Assembly: GCA_963814875.1 (NCBI GenBank)
Contig: CAWFFJ010000020.1
Span: 1 to 57,302, forward strand
Source of the DNA: CAVSIS01 sp963814875
GTDB taxonomy: Bacteria; Acidobacteriota; Thermoanaerobaculia; Thermoanaerobaculales; Sulfomarinibacteraceae
DNA length: 57,302 bases
Reading direction: 5' to 3'
Below, piece after piece: positions 27,497-35,707 of this stretch. Both the position numbers and the translations under genes were made by a program. The notes under the pieces are model-generated. The model made no database searches. It had not been told where the DNA came from and worked only from the letters and a program-made list of their open reading frames with translations. Position 1 is the first letter of the stretch. Each line of letters opens with the position of its first letter.

Positions 27497-28170
27497 CTCG
27501 CACCTCCCTGGAGCGCTGCGTCTCGGAACGTTGTACAGAGATCGTCAATCAGGTCATCGTCGCTGTGGATCAACGGATCTTTGGCTGACGCCACGATCGC
27601 CTTCATGTTGAGGAGCCCGATCACGGCCATGTGAGCGGTGAAGGCGAACCGGCGCGGGTCGCGATGCTCTGGAAAGCCGCCCGTGAGCTGGTCGGCACGA
27701 AGGCGAGCTTCGGCGCCCCCGTACAACATGCCGTTCACCGGTCGGATGCGCTCGAGCTCTCCGGGGCCGATGATGCCCTCGAAATCGCCGCCCGGCCCCA
27801 TCTTGTAGAACAGCATGAAGAGCTCTAGACGGTCTCGATAACGGTTGAACACCGTGCGCATCAGCTGCTCGACGGCATCGGCTCCACTCTCGGTCTCGGC
27901 CACCGCAGCCTGCACGTCGCTCGCCATCTCAAGCCACTCGCGCAGCAGCAGCTCGAACAGCAGGGCCTCTTTGCTGTCGAAGTAGTAGTAGAGCGCCGGC
28001 TTCGTGAGTGCGAGCTCGTCGGCGACGGCCGCGAGCGTGAAGCCCGCCAATCCGGTGCGAAGGACGGCATCCCGGGCCGTGTCGAGAATCTCGGCGCGGG
28101 TCTGGTCCCGCCTGCGCTCGTTCCGGGCCTCTCGTTTGGTGCGGGCGGTGATTGCTCGTGGTGAAGCCAT
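27493..28170 (-). CDS. TetR-family transcriptional regulator
   Basis: 225 residues. The N-terminal basic arm and helix-turn-helix are clear: AEILDTARDAVLRTGLAGFTLAAVADELALTKPALYYYFDSKEALLFELL at ~28-75. The C-terminal ligand domain is divergent, as usual for the family. It is the first gene of the tetR-MAPEG-ODP operon, which it probably represses. Two palindromes and a strong promoter lie directly at its start. The promoter geometry places transcription start at or next to the ATG, so the message is probably leaderless. Confidence 0.9.
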   Translation of the reverse strand: MASPRAITARTKREARNERRRDQTRAEILDTARDAVLRTGLAGFTLAAVADELALTKPALYYYFDSKEALLFELLLREWLEMASDVQAAVAETESGADAVEQLMRTVFNRYRDRLELFMLFYKMGPGGDFEGIIGPGELERIRPVNGMLYGGAEARLRADQLTGGFPEHRDPRRFAFTAHMAVIGLLNMKAIVASAKDPLIHSDDDLIDDLCTTFRDAALQGGAR

Positions 28171-28205
28171 AAATTGAATTTAATTCTGGTCAAATAATTT
28201 GTCAA
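28170..28205 (-). promoter_or_regulatory. Promoter and likely TetR operators of the detoxification operon
   Basis: On the minus strand a perfect -35 (TTGACA, 28205-28200) and TAAATT (28182-28177) are separated by 17 nt. The -10 ends 6 nt before ATG 28170. Two perfect palindromes with a one-base centre overlap it: TAAATTGAATTTA at 28170-28182 and CAAATAATTTG at 28191-28201. The AT-rich patch stands out in this genome. Autorepression by the TetR protein is the natural inference. Confidence 0.65.
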
Positions 28206-28307
28206 TAGGTAAATTTCTGCAGGTGCCAGGTCGGACGATTCCGACTGATCAATGGACCTCAGTGCGACGCCTGGCAGATGTTGCGGAACCAGCTTCCGGG
28301 CGGCCCA

Positions 28308-28470
28308 AGTGTCCTGTTTGGGAAGTCCCATGTGCTTATCGTGGAGCCAGCGTGGTTCCTGGCAAGGCGCAACGACGCAGGCGTGGCCTTGCTACTTCAA
28401 GGAGGAGCAACACCGCCAGGGGCCGCGATGGCCCGCGAGAAGTGCACCGGGATTTTCCTAACAGGACACT
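28308..28470. mobile_element. 163-bp MITE-like element with terminal inverted repeats
   Basis: The left end AGTGTCCTGTTTGGGAAG (28308-28325) and the reverse complement of the right end (28470-28453) match at 15 of 18 positions, including the first 11. The interior has no open frame of note. This is the layout of a non-autonomous transposable element derived from an insertion sequence. I could not define a target-site duplication with confidence. The rest of 28206-28682 holds no gene. Confidence 0.6.
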
Positions 28471-28682
28471 AAGACGTCGAGATCGTCTGATCGTGTTCGA
28501 CGAGCCGTTCTGGGGATCCCAGGAGATCATGGTCATCGAGCAGAGCGAGCGGCGTCCGTAGGCATCACCTCGAGAGCGGAAACCGCGCGCGCTGTTGGCG
28601 GGGTGTTGCACTTTGGCGGGCGTCTCGAGATCTCCTTTCAAGATCAGGGGTACAAGTCGGGACTCGGCCTGCTAGGATCGTC

Positions 28683-30914
28683 GTGAGGAAACAACGAGCA
28701 GTTGTGAACCCGGAGTACGAGAAATCAGCCGATCGCCCACCATCCGAGCCGGTGCCGTCGCAGCTCGATGTGCTGGTGGTCTCGATCGACCCGCTGATGG
28801 CCAGCGTTCTCGGTTCAGCGGTCGAGGAGCTTGGACACCGAATCGAGCTCTGCGACGAGCCCGAGCGCGCGCTGGGAAGCGCGCCGTGGCCGATTCCTCA
28901 CCTCGTGATTATCGACTGGAGCATCGGGCAGGCGGCGGTGACGGCGGTGGTGAACGGCGTCAACGGGACGATGAAGGGTGCGAGGTCTCTTGTCCTCGTC
29001 GTCGCACCCACGCCGCACGAGGAGGAGCTACGCCGGCTCGAGAGCCGAAAGCCGGACGACATTCTGGTCAGCTCCGCCGATCGATCCGAGATCGTGCACC
29101 AGATTCGGGTGGCGGAGTCGCGGATACGGCATGCTCCGGTTCACGTCGGCGGCTGGAGGCCGATCGAGACTGGCGACAACGAGACGCCCGCGTCGCTCGA
29201 GCCGTTGGACGGCTGGTGGGAGTGGGACGTCGCGACGGACGCGGTACGTTACTCCGCCCGCTGGCGGGCGATGGTCGGTATCGACGAAACGGCGGTCGAG
29301 GCGACGCCGGCGACGTGGAAGCGGCTCGTCCACCCCGGTGATCTCGCAGCTCTCGAGGAAGACCTTGCGGCCTTTCTCGACGGGAGGGTCGCCAACCTCG
29401 AGCATGGGCATCGCATGCGGCTCGGGGACGACGCCTCGAGGTGGGTGCTGACGCGGTGCTTCGCGTTTCGGGACCCAGCCGGCCACGCGGAACGGGTGAT
29501 CGGTCTGCACACCGACGTCAGCGCGCAGATGCAGACCGAGGAGCGACTGCAGTTTGTCGCCCTCCACGACGCACTCACCGGCCTGCCCAACCGGACCTTG
29601 TTCATCGACCGGCTGCACCAGGCATTCCTGCGGGTGCAGCGAGAGCCGCGGACACCGTTCGCTCTGTTTTTTCTCGACGTTGACCGATTCAAGAACGTCA
29701 ACGACGCCTTCGGACACCTCACCGGCGACCAGCTGCTGGGCTCCATCGCGACCCGTCTCGAGGGCGCGCTGCGGCCGAGCGACACAGTCGCTCGATTCGG
29801 CGGCGACGAGTTCGTGGTCCTGACCGAAGGCATCCAGGATGCGCACCTGGCGACAGCGATCGCGAGTCGGATCCAGGAAGCGTTCCAACAGCCGTTCGAG
29901 CTGCGCGGCACCGAGGTCTTCATCAGCCTGAGCATGGGCATCGCGTTGTGGTCGGAACGCTACACGAGCTCGGAGGAGCTGGTGAGGGATGCCGACACCG
30001 CGATGTACCGCGCCAAGGCGATGGGCAAGAACCGCTTCGAGCTCTTCGATGAGGACATGCACCGCGAGGTCGTGGCCGCGCTGAATCTCGAGAACGACCT
30101 CCGGCGGGCGGTCGACCGGCAGGAGTTCGAGGTCTACTACCAGCCGATCGTGGCCCTGTTGGACGGGAGAATCTCGGGCTTCGAGGCACTGGTGCGGTGG
30201 CGCCACCCCGAGCGGGGGCTGCTGCTGCCTGCGGAGTTCATTCCACTTGCCGAAGAGATCGGTCTGGTGGTCCCTATCGACCGTTGGGTGCTCGAGCAGG
30301 CGTGTCGGCAGCTGCGCAACTGGCAGGTGCAGTTCCGGCAGAACCCGCCATTGAAGATCAACGTGAACCTGTCGGGCATCCAGTTCGCGCGGCCTGACCT
30401 GATCACGCAGGTCGACCACATCGTGCGCAAGTCGGGACTGTTCGGGCGCAGTCTCAACCTGGAGATTACCGAGAGCCTGATCATGGAGGACGCGAGCTAC
30501 GCAGGAGCCATGCTCGAGCAGCTCAAGAGCCTCGGGATCGGGATCTGCATCGACGACTTCGGAACCGGTTACTCGTCGATGAGCTACCTGAAGAAGTTCG
30601 ACATCGACGTGCTCAAGATCGACCAGTCGTTCGTATCGCGGATGCTTGAGGACCACGAGAGCCTGGAGATCGTGCGGACGATCACCACCCTCGCGCACAA
30701 CCTGGGTAAGGTGACGGTGGTCGAGGGCGTGGAGACAGCGGCCCAGCTCGAGGTCCTGCGGGCCATGAGGCCGGCTCGCATTCAGGGCTTCTACGTGTCG
30801 AGGCCGATGCCGGCCGACAAGGCGCAGCACATGCTCGAGCTCGCATTCGGTAGCGAGAACCACCTCATTGCCATGCTTGCGATGCAGCCCGAGACAGGGC
30901 GCCTCGAGCCGTAA
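28683..30914 (+). CDS. PAS-GGDEF-EAL cyclic-di-GMP signalling protein with an N-terminal receiver-like domain
   Basis: 743 residues. The N-terminal ~25-150 is receiver-like (DVLVVSIDPLMASVLGSAVEEL, HLVIIDWS) but degenerate. A PAS-type domain follows at ~170-285 (WWEWDVATDAVRYSARWRAM). The GGDEF domain (DALTGLPNRTLFIDRL, RFGGDEFVVL) keeps its active site. The EAL domain keeps FEALVRWRHP, EITES, DDFGTGYSSMSYL, LKIDQSFV and VEGVET, so phosphodiesterase activity is likely. The protein would make or break c-di-GMP in response to a PAS-sensed signal. The GTG start is assumed, with AGGA just upstream. Confidence 0.9.
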   Translation: MRKQRAVVNPEYEKSADRPPSEPVPSQLDVLVVSIDPLMASVLGSAVEELGHRIELCDEPERALGSAPWPIPHLVIIDWSIGQAAVTAVVNGVNGTMKGARSLVLVVAPTPHEEELRRLESRKPDDILVSSADRSEIVHQIRVAESRIRHAPVHVGGWRPIETGDNETPASLEPLDGWWEWDVATDAVRYSARWRAMVGIDETAVEATPATWKRLVHPGDLAALEEDLAAFLDGRVANLEHGHRMRLGDDASRWVLTRCFAFRDPAGHAERVIGLHTDVSAQMQTEERLQFVALHDALTGLPNRTLFIDRLHQAFLRVQREPRTPFALFFLDVDRFKNVNDAFGHLTGDQLLGSIATRLEGALRPSDTVARFGGDEFVVLTEGIQDAHLATAIASRIQEAFQQPFELRGTEVFISLSMGIALWSERYTSSEELVRDADTAMYRAKAMGKNRFELFDEDMHREVVAALNLENDLRRAVDRQEFEVYYQPIVALLDGRISGFEALVRWRHPERGLLLPAEFIPLAEEIGLVVPIDRWVLEQACRQLRNWQVQFRQNPPLKINVNLSGIQFARPDLITQVDHIVRKSGLFGRSLNLEITESLIMEDASYAGAMLEQLKSLGIGICIDDFGTGYSSMSYLKKFDIDVLKIDQSFVSRMLEDHESLEIVRTITTLAHNLGKVTVVEGVETAAQLEVLRAMRPARIQGFYVSRPMPADKAQHMLELAFGSENHLIAMLAMQPETGRLEP

Positions 30915-30949
30915 CGCGCGTTCGAGACCACCGCGTCAGGGGCCGGCCG

Positions 30950-31082
30950 TCGAGAGTGCCGGTGAGGCTCCTCGAGGAGGGGGTTGTCGTACAGATAGAT
31001 CTTGTCCGACCGCGAGGTAGTTCGCGGCGCGCCAGTAGGCGTCCATGCGCTGGAGCAGGTCGCCCGAAAGTCCCTTGACCAT
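30950..31082 (-). pseudogene. N-terminal remnant of a phosphoketolase
   Basis: From ATG 31082, which still has an AGGAAG ribosome-binding site, the frame reads KGLSGDLLQRMDAYWRAANYLAVGQ. This is the unmistakable start of phosphoketolase (Xfp/Xpk). One extra G then shifts the frame; without it the text continues IYLYDNPLLEEP as in intact enzymes. Similarity stops there, about 740 residues short. A dead 5' stub of the gene. Confidence 0.8.
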
Positions 31083-31101
31083 GAGGTGCTTCCTAAAGGT
31101 C

Positions 31102-31662
31102 GATGCGGGCAACGGGTCCATTCCGATCCGGAATCAGTCGAGGCTCCTCCGACACGGCGTTGAGCCGTTTCTCGGCGCCTCTACGTCGTCGGCCTGGAGT
31201 CTTCGTGGGCACCTCGAGTTCCTGCGCTTCGAGATCACTGGAGAGCCGTGGATCGGTGTGTTCAGCGCGCTCGCCCTTGTCGGTTGCTTTGCGGCCATCG
31301 CGCGCCGTCAGCCTGTGCTGCCTTTATGGCTGTTCGCCCTCTACCAGTTCGTCCCGCGAAGCGCCGGTACCTACGCCCAGGTTCTTGCGGCGCTGTTGGC
31401 CGCCATCGCTCTGGTCGACGTTGTCATCCTGGGTCTCGAGCGGCTCGTCGGCTCTGGGAACGGGTCATCGCCTCCGCGATCGGCGCTGCTGGGCTCCCGA
31501 GCCGCAACGTGGTGGTTCGCGGGCGCCCTCGTTCTCTACGGGTTCGTCGCCGACCTCGGGTGGCTGGCCAATCCGAGCTGCCCCTTGCGCGCGGTTGACG
31601 TCGAGCAGAGGCAGGCGTTCAACCCCCAACTGGCGCCGTCTCTGGAGAGGAAGGGGAGCTGA
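31102..31662 (+). pseudogene. Fragment of a multi-spanning membrane protein, possibly a glycosyltransferase
   Basis: The frame encodes hydrophobic helices in an order typical of ArnT/PMT-like glycosyltransferase cores: GEPWIGVFSALALVGCFAAI, then VLPLWLFALYQFVPRSAGTYAQVLAALLAAIALVDVVIL, and FVADLGWLANPSCPLRAVDV near the end. It has no plausible start codon and lacks the catalytic N-terminal loops and the C-terminal part. It abuts the phosphoketolase stub. The family assignment is tentative. Confidence 0.45.
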
Positions 31663-31724
31663 TCGAGCCCACATTCCTCACCAGTATGACCGCTGGGGAC
31701 CGGGAGAGAGCGCGATCGGGCGCG

Positions 31725-31730
31725 TACCAT
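31725..31730 (+). promoter_or_regulatory. Probable -10 box (TACCAT)
   Basis: It ends 6 nt before ATG 31737 of the DUF488 gene, fitting the leaderless pattern seen elsewhere in the window. Confidence 0.4.
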
Positions 31731-31736
31731 AGGGCG

Positions 31737-32216
31737 ATGGGCGAGGAGCGGGCGGCGCGGACGATCTGGACGGTGGGGACGGGCCATCGCCCGCTTGCCG
31801 AGCTGATCGCGATTCTCAGGGCAGCCGGCGTCGCGCGCGTGGCCGATGTCCGGTCCTACCCAAAGAGCCACCTGGCGCACTTCGACCGCGCTAACCTCGA
31901 GGCGACGCTTCCGGCAGCTGAAGTCGAGTACGTCTGGCTCGGAGCTGATCTCGGTGGTCTGCGCAGCGAGGGGTACGAGACCTACGTGGGCTCCGCGCGC
32001 TTCGCTCGTGGTCTGGCCGAGCTCGTCCGCTTGGCGGAAGAGCGGCCGACCGCAATGCTCTGCGCCGAGATCGATGCCGCGCGCTGCCACCGTCGGTTGA
32101 TCTCAGCCGTGCTGGCCGCGAGAGGTTGGCGGACTGTGAACCTCGGGCAGCCTGAAGCGTATCCCGAGGAGGGCCCCCATCAGGTCGGTCTGCCGTTCGG
32201 TGGGGGGAGGGGGTGA
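31737..32216 (+). CDS. DUF488 family protein
   Basis: 159 residues from ATG 31737, where homology begins (RTIWTVGTGHRPLAELIAIL). Typical DUF488 features are the VADVRSYPKSHLAHFDRANL segment, the YVWLGADLGGLR loop, and the conserved AMLCAEIDAARCHRRLIS motif near 115. The family's biochemical function is not established. The gene sits directly before malonyl-CoA decarboxylase, whose start overlaps or abuts its end. Confidence 0.85.
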   Translation: MGEERAARTIWTVGTGHRPLAELIAILRAAGVARVADVRSYPKSHLAHFDRANLEATLPAAEVEYVWLGADLGGLRSEGYETYVGSARFARGLAELVRLAEERPTAMLCAEIDAARCHRRLISAVLAARGWRTVNLGQPEAYPEEGPHQVGLPFGGGRG

Positions 32217-32217
32217 G

Positions 32218-33546
32218 GTGAGGAAGCTGCGGAAGTTGAAGGAGCTGGCGCGAGAGGTCGCCTCCGCTGGCGAGGCCGTTCAGCCCGCACAGGTCGAGGA
32301 CCTGCGCGACCGGTGGCTGGAGCTCAACCGCGACGCACGGCAGGCGCTCTACTCCTGGGTCGCGACCGAGCTCGAGGCCGACCCCGAGTCGGTGGGGGAG
32401 GCGGCCGTCCGACTGGCGCGGGCCGGCGACGACGCGAGCGCGCGCCGGCGCGCGCTTGACGAGCTGCGCCACGTGGCGGCGTCCCCGCGCCGGACGTTGC
32501 TCGAGAGCTTCGGGCAGCTGTCCGGCGGCGTGAAGCTGGTGCTGGACCTGCGAGCCGAGGTGCTCGACGCGCAACGCGCCGGCGCGATCGACCTGGAGCC
32601 GTTCGAGGAGGACATCGCCAAGGTACTCACCGGGTGGTTCCGTCACGGTTTTCTGCGCCTCGGTGAGATCGATCGGCGTTCGCCCTTCGAGCAGATACAG
32701 TTCGTCAAGGAGCACGAGCTGGTGCACCCGATGGTTGGCCTCGAGGAGGTGGGCCACCGGCTCGGCGAGGATCGGCGGTACTTTGGGCTCTTCCATTGTC
32801 TGATGCCGGACGAGCCGGCGGTGTTTGTCGAGGTCGCCTTGAGCCGCGGTCTGCTGCGCTCGATCCACGCGATCATCGATCCTCCGGCCGCCGGGCGCGA
32901 GCCGGCCGCCAAGCCTGACACCGCGGTCTTCTACTCGATCAACAACGCACAGCAAGGCCTCGCCGGGCTCGGGCTCGGCAAGGTGCTCGTCTTCCGAGTG
33001 GTCGAGGCGCTGCAGCGAAGCCATCCCGGCGTCAGGACCTTCGCGACGCTGAGCCCGGTGCCGGGCTTCTGGCCGCGCTACCTGCGCCCGATGCTGACCG
33101 GCAGCGGTGACGGCTTCGGGCTCGATCGCGACGAAGTCGTCGAGCTGCTGTCGGTCAAGGCGCAGCGCGTGATCGGTGAGCGCTGGGCCGCCGCGGGGGG
33201 GAGCGAGGAGGCGCCGGTTGCGGAGGCACTGGCCGGCCTGCTCGACCGCCCGGACTGGATCACGGACAAGGCACTCGCTACGGCGGTGCGTCGGCCGCTG
33301 ATCGAGCTGGTGTTCCGCTACCTGACGGAGGAGACCGACCCGCGCGGAAAGCCGCTCAACCCGGTCGCCGGCTTCCACCTCGGCAACGGGGCCACGCTGT
33401 CTCGGCGCCACGTGAACTTCGGCGCCAACCGGTCGCCGCGCGGGCTCGCCGAGTCGTGTGGGGTGATGGTGAACTACCTCTATACCTCGACCTGGCTGCA
33501 GCAGATCGGCCGGACGGTGCAGTCGCTCCTGCCCTTCGGCCGGTAG
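32218..33546 (+). CDS. Malonyl-CoA decarboxylase
   Basis: 442 residues from GTG 32218, chosen because the purine run GGGGGAGGGGGTGAG before it is a good ribosome-binding site; a GTG at 32200 is an alternative. Family signatures are AVFYSINNAQQGLAGLGLGKVL, TFATLSPVPGFWPRYL with the catalytic Ser region, and NPVAGFHLGNGATLSR followed by NFGANRSPRGLAESCGVMVNYLY with the catalytic His. The enzyme converts malonyl-CoA to acetyl-CoA and CO2. It has the two-domain length of the family (N-terminal helical ~1-150, catalytic GNAT-like ~150-440). Probably co-transcribed with DUF488. Confidence 0.93.
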   Translation: MRKLRKLKELAREVASAGEAVQPAQVEDLRDRWLELNRDARQALYSWVATELEADPESVGEAAVRLARAGDDASARRRALDELRHVAASPRRTLLESFGQLSGGVKLVLDLRAEVLDAQRAGAIDLEPFEEDIAKVLTGWFRHGFLRLGEIDRRSPFEQIQFVKEHELVHPMVGLEEVGHRLGEDRRYFGLFHCLMPDEPAVFVEVALSRGLLRSIHAIIDPPAAGREPAAKPDTAVFYSINNAQQGLAGLGLGKVLVFRVVEALQRSHPGVRTFATLSPVPGFWPRYLRPMLTGSGDGFGLDRDEVVELLSVKAQRVIGERWAAAGGSEEAPVAEALAGLLDRPDWITDKALATAVRRPLIELVFRYLTEETDPRGKPLNPVAGFHLGNGATLSRRHVNFGANRSPRGLAESCGVMVNYLYTSTWLQQIGRTVQSLLPFGR

Positions 33547-33554
33547 GAACGACG

Positions 33555-33866
33555 TGAGACGCGAGATGTAAGACGCGAGACGTCTCGCCGCTGACTCGAA
33601 CGGAGGAGTGTTCCGGAATGGTGCGTGCGGGGCACAGCGGCCTTTCACCACCAAGACACCAAGACACCAAGCCATCGCAGGGAAGGGAAGGTGGAGTCGC
33701 GGGTCCCGACGGCTGCCTCCGGTAGCCTTTCCCGACGGGAGCCCACACGGTCGTGCCAGCGCCTCGTACCCGGCGTTCAACGCAGTCCGAGACCGGCGAA
33801 TCGACGAACCGCCGCCGCTCTGAGACCCAGCGCGTTCCTCTTGGTGTCTTGGTGGTTCTTCTCTTC
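33555..33866. repeat. Intergenic short-period arrays in inverted orientation
   Basis: Immediately after the decarboxylase gene a GCGAGACG/GTAAGACG array lies at 33555-33590. A CACCAAGACACCAAG array follows at 33648-33672, and its inverted counterpart CTTGGTGTCTTGGTGG lies at 33840-33856. The last two bound a ~210-bp element with no gene inside. They belong to the same style as arrays at 42253-42300, 44988-45022 and 48060-48165. Confidence 0.6.
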
Positions 33867-34769
33867 CTACTCGCGGGGGCGGTAGGGCTCCACCTGGACG
33901 ACCACGTCGATGACGTCCGGGCCCTTGCTGAGAAGCTCGCGTTGGACCTGCTGCGCGATCCGATGGCCGGCCGCGACGCTGAGCTCGCCGTCAACCTCGA
34001 TGTGGAGGTCGACCGCGAGCTTGGCTCCGGTGTAACGGGTGCGCAGAGCGTGCGCGTTGTGGACGCCGTCGATGTTCGAGGCGAGACGCTCGAGGGCGCG
34101 GCTCTCGGCCTCGGGAGCACCCTGGTCGATGAGCTGGCCGATCGCGGGCACGGCGATGCGCCACGAGGCCTGGAGGATGAACAGGCACACGATGGCGGCG
34201 CCCACGTGATCGACGGCGGACCACTGGGGGCGGGCGAGACTGACCGCGACCGCGAGCGCGGCGGGGATCGAGCTCAGCGCGTCGGAGCGATGGTGCCAGG
34301 CGTTCGCCACCAGCGCCGGTGAGTCGGCGGTGCGACCCACGACCGCGGTCCAACGAAACAGGATTTCCTTGCTGATGATCGAAACGACGGCCGCCACCAG
34401 TGCAATTACACCCGGGTGCCCGTGGGTCGGTCCGCGCAGGCCGCGCAGGGCTTCCCATCCGAGGGCGATGCCGACGGCGGCCAGGGCGAGGCCGATGGCG
34501 ACGGTGACGAGGGTCTCGATCCGGGCATGCCCGTGCGGGTGGTCGGCGTCGGCGGGCGCCGACCAGAAGTGCACGCCGACGATCACCGCGACGTCGGTCA
34601 CCAGGTCGGAGAGGCTGTGGACGGCGTCGGCGACGACGGCCTGGCTGTGGCCGAGGACGCCACCTACGAACTTGGCGATGGTGAGCAGCACGTTGACGAC
34701 GAGGCCGACCCAGGCCGCTCGCAGGACGAGAGCCTCGGAGGAGCCGGGAGTGAAACGGGATCGTGCCAT
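33867..34769 (-). CDS. Cation diffusion facilitator (metal efflux transporter)
   Basis: 300 residues with six membrane helices and a cytoplasmic C-terminal domain. Helix 2 carries ADAVHSLSDLVTD (H-x3-D) and helix 5 HHRSDALSS, the conserved metal site of CDF proteins such as FieF. The C-terminal domain (ASNIDGVHNAHALRTRYTGAKLAVDLHIEVD) is the regulatory cupredoxin-like fold. It would export Zn2+, Fe2+ or similar ions using the proton gradient. Monocistronic. Confidence 0.92.
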   Translation of the reverse strand: MARSRFTPGSSEALVLRAAWVGLVVNVLLTIAKFVGGVLGHSQAVVADAVHSLSDLVTDVAVIVGVHFWSAPADADHPHGHARIETLVTVAIGLALAAVGIALGWEALRGLRGPTHGHPGVIALVAAVVSIISKEILFRWTAVVGRTADSPALVANAWHHRSDALSSIPAALAVAVSLARPQWSAVDHVGAAIVCLFILQASWRIAVPAIGQLIDQGAPEAESRALERLASNIDGVHNAHALRTRYTGAKLAVDLHIEVDGELSVAAGHRIAQQVQRELLSKGPDVIDVVVQVEPYRPRE

Positions 34770-34879
34770 CTGAGTCTCATGGAGCCGCGAGTAGCGGCCA
34801 TCGGCAGATTCTACCAGCCGTACTCCAGCTTTCGCTCAACCAGATGTCATGATTCTGTGGAAGTTTCCCGTCCTTTGGA

Positions 34880-35707
34880 TCAGTTCTGAGACGGTTTTTT
34901 CTGGGGGTATTCGGTCTCGACTCGGACTGGATCGCCGACCCTGAGGTCGCCCGTGCGCTCGGGGACCAGGTTCTGCCCGAACAGGAGCTTGCCGTCACGG
35001 GAGCGGAATCTTGCGAGTGTGACGAGCGGCTCGCGCCCGCGGACGCCGGTCGTCTGGTCGACGGTGGTGACGATGCAGCGCGCGCACGGCTTCGCGATCC
35101 GCAGCCGCACCTCGCCGATCTCGAGCGCGCTCCAGCCGTCCTCGGCGAACGGCGGGCACCCGGAGACCACCAGGTTGGGCCGAAACCGGTTCATCGGCAG
35201 CGGCTCCTCGAGGCGGCGGTTGAGCTCGTCGAGCGAACCCTGCGAGATCAGGAGCACGGGGAAGCCGTCCGCGAACGAGACCTCATCGTCCGGGTCGGCA
35301 TACCGCGGGTCGACCGGGCGGTGGACGCCCTGCGCCATGCGCACGAGGTCGCACGGCACGTCGAGCCACTCCGCGAGCCAGGTCCGGGCGCGAATCCCCG
35401 CCGACACCGCAGCGACGGTGTCGCGCCACACCGTGACCGGAGGTCTCGGCCCAAGCGCATCCGGTGACACCTCGAGGTCTGCGAGCCCGGGTGCGGTGAG
35501 CACGAGGCGGTCGTCTTCGAGCCGGGGAGCCACGAGCGCCAGGCGTGGGTGGGTGCGCTGGCTGAGGAATCGCCCGTCCGCATCGACGATCATCCACTCG
35601 CGGTCGCCTACGAGCCCGGCCCACCCGAGCCGAGCGTGCGCAAGACTCGACCCCCGGCATCCCTTGACCGGGTAGATCCAGAGCTGGGAGATGACAACCT
35701 CGCTCAC
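34880..35707 (-). CDS. MOSC-domain protein (YcbX/mARC type)
   Basis: 275 residues. The N-terminal beta-barrel domain (VISQLWIYPVKGCRGSSL) is followed by the MOSC domain. The domain has NRFRPNLVVSG and the cofactor-binding Cys in AKPCARCIVTTVDQTTG. Members bind the molybdenum cofactor and reduce N-hydroxylated compounds. The GTG start overlaps the stop of the CpeT-like gene by 4 nt, so the two are translationally coupled. Confidence 0.88.
   Translation of the reverse strand: MSEVVISQLWIYPVKGCRGSSLAHARLGWAGLVGDREWMIVDADGRFLSQRTHPRLALVAPRLEDDRLVLTAPGLADLEVSPDALGPRPPVTVWRDTVAAVSAGIRARTWLAEWLDVPCDLVRMAQGVHRPVDPRYADPDDEVSFADGFPVLLISQGSLDELNRRLEEPLPMNRFRPNLVVSGCPPFAEDGWSALEIGEVRLRIAKPCARCIVTTVDQTTGVRGREPLVTLARFRSRDGKLLFGQNLVPERTGDLRVGDPVRVETEYPQKKPSQN

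Noticed and set aside
28252..28561. Several short plus-strand frames around the MITE-like element
   Set aside because: They overlap the terminal inverted repeats, differ in composition from the genes and show no motifs.
33648..33672. CACCAAGACACCAAG array considered as a CRISPR array
   Set aside because: The units are ~9 bp without spacers, and no cas genes are in the window.
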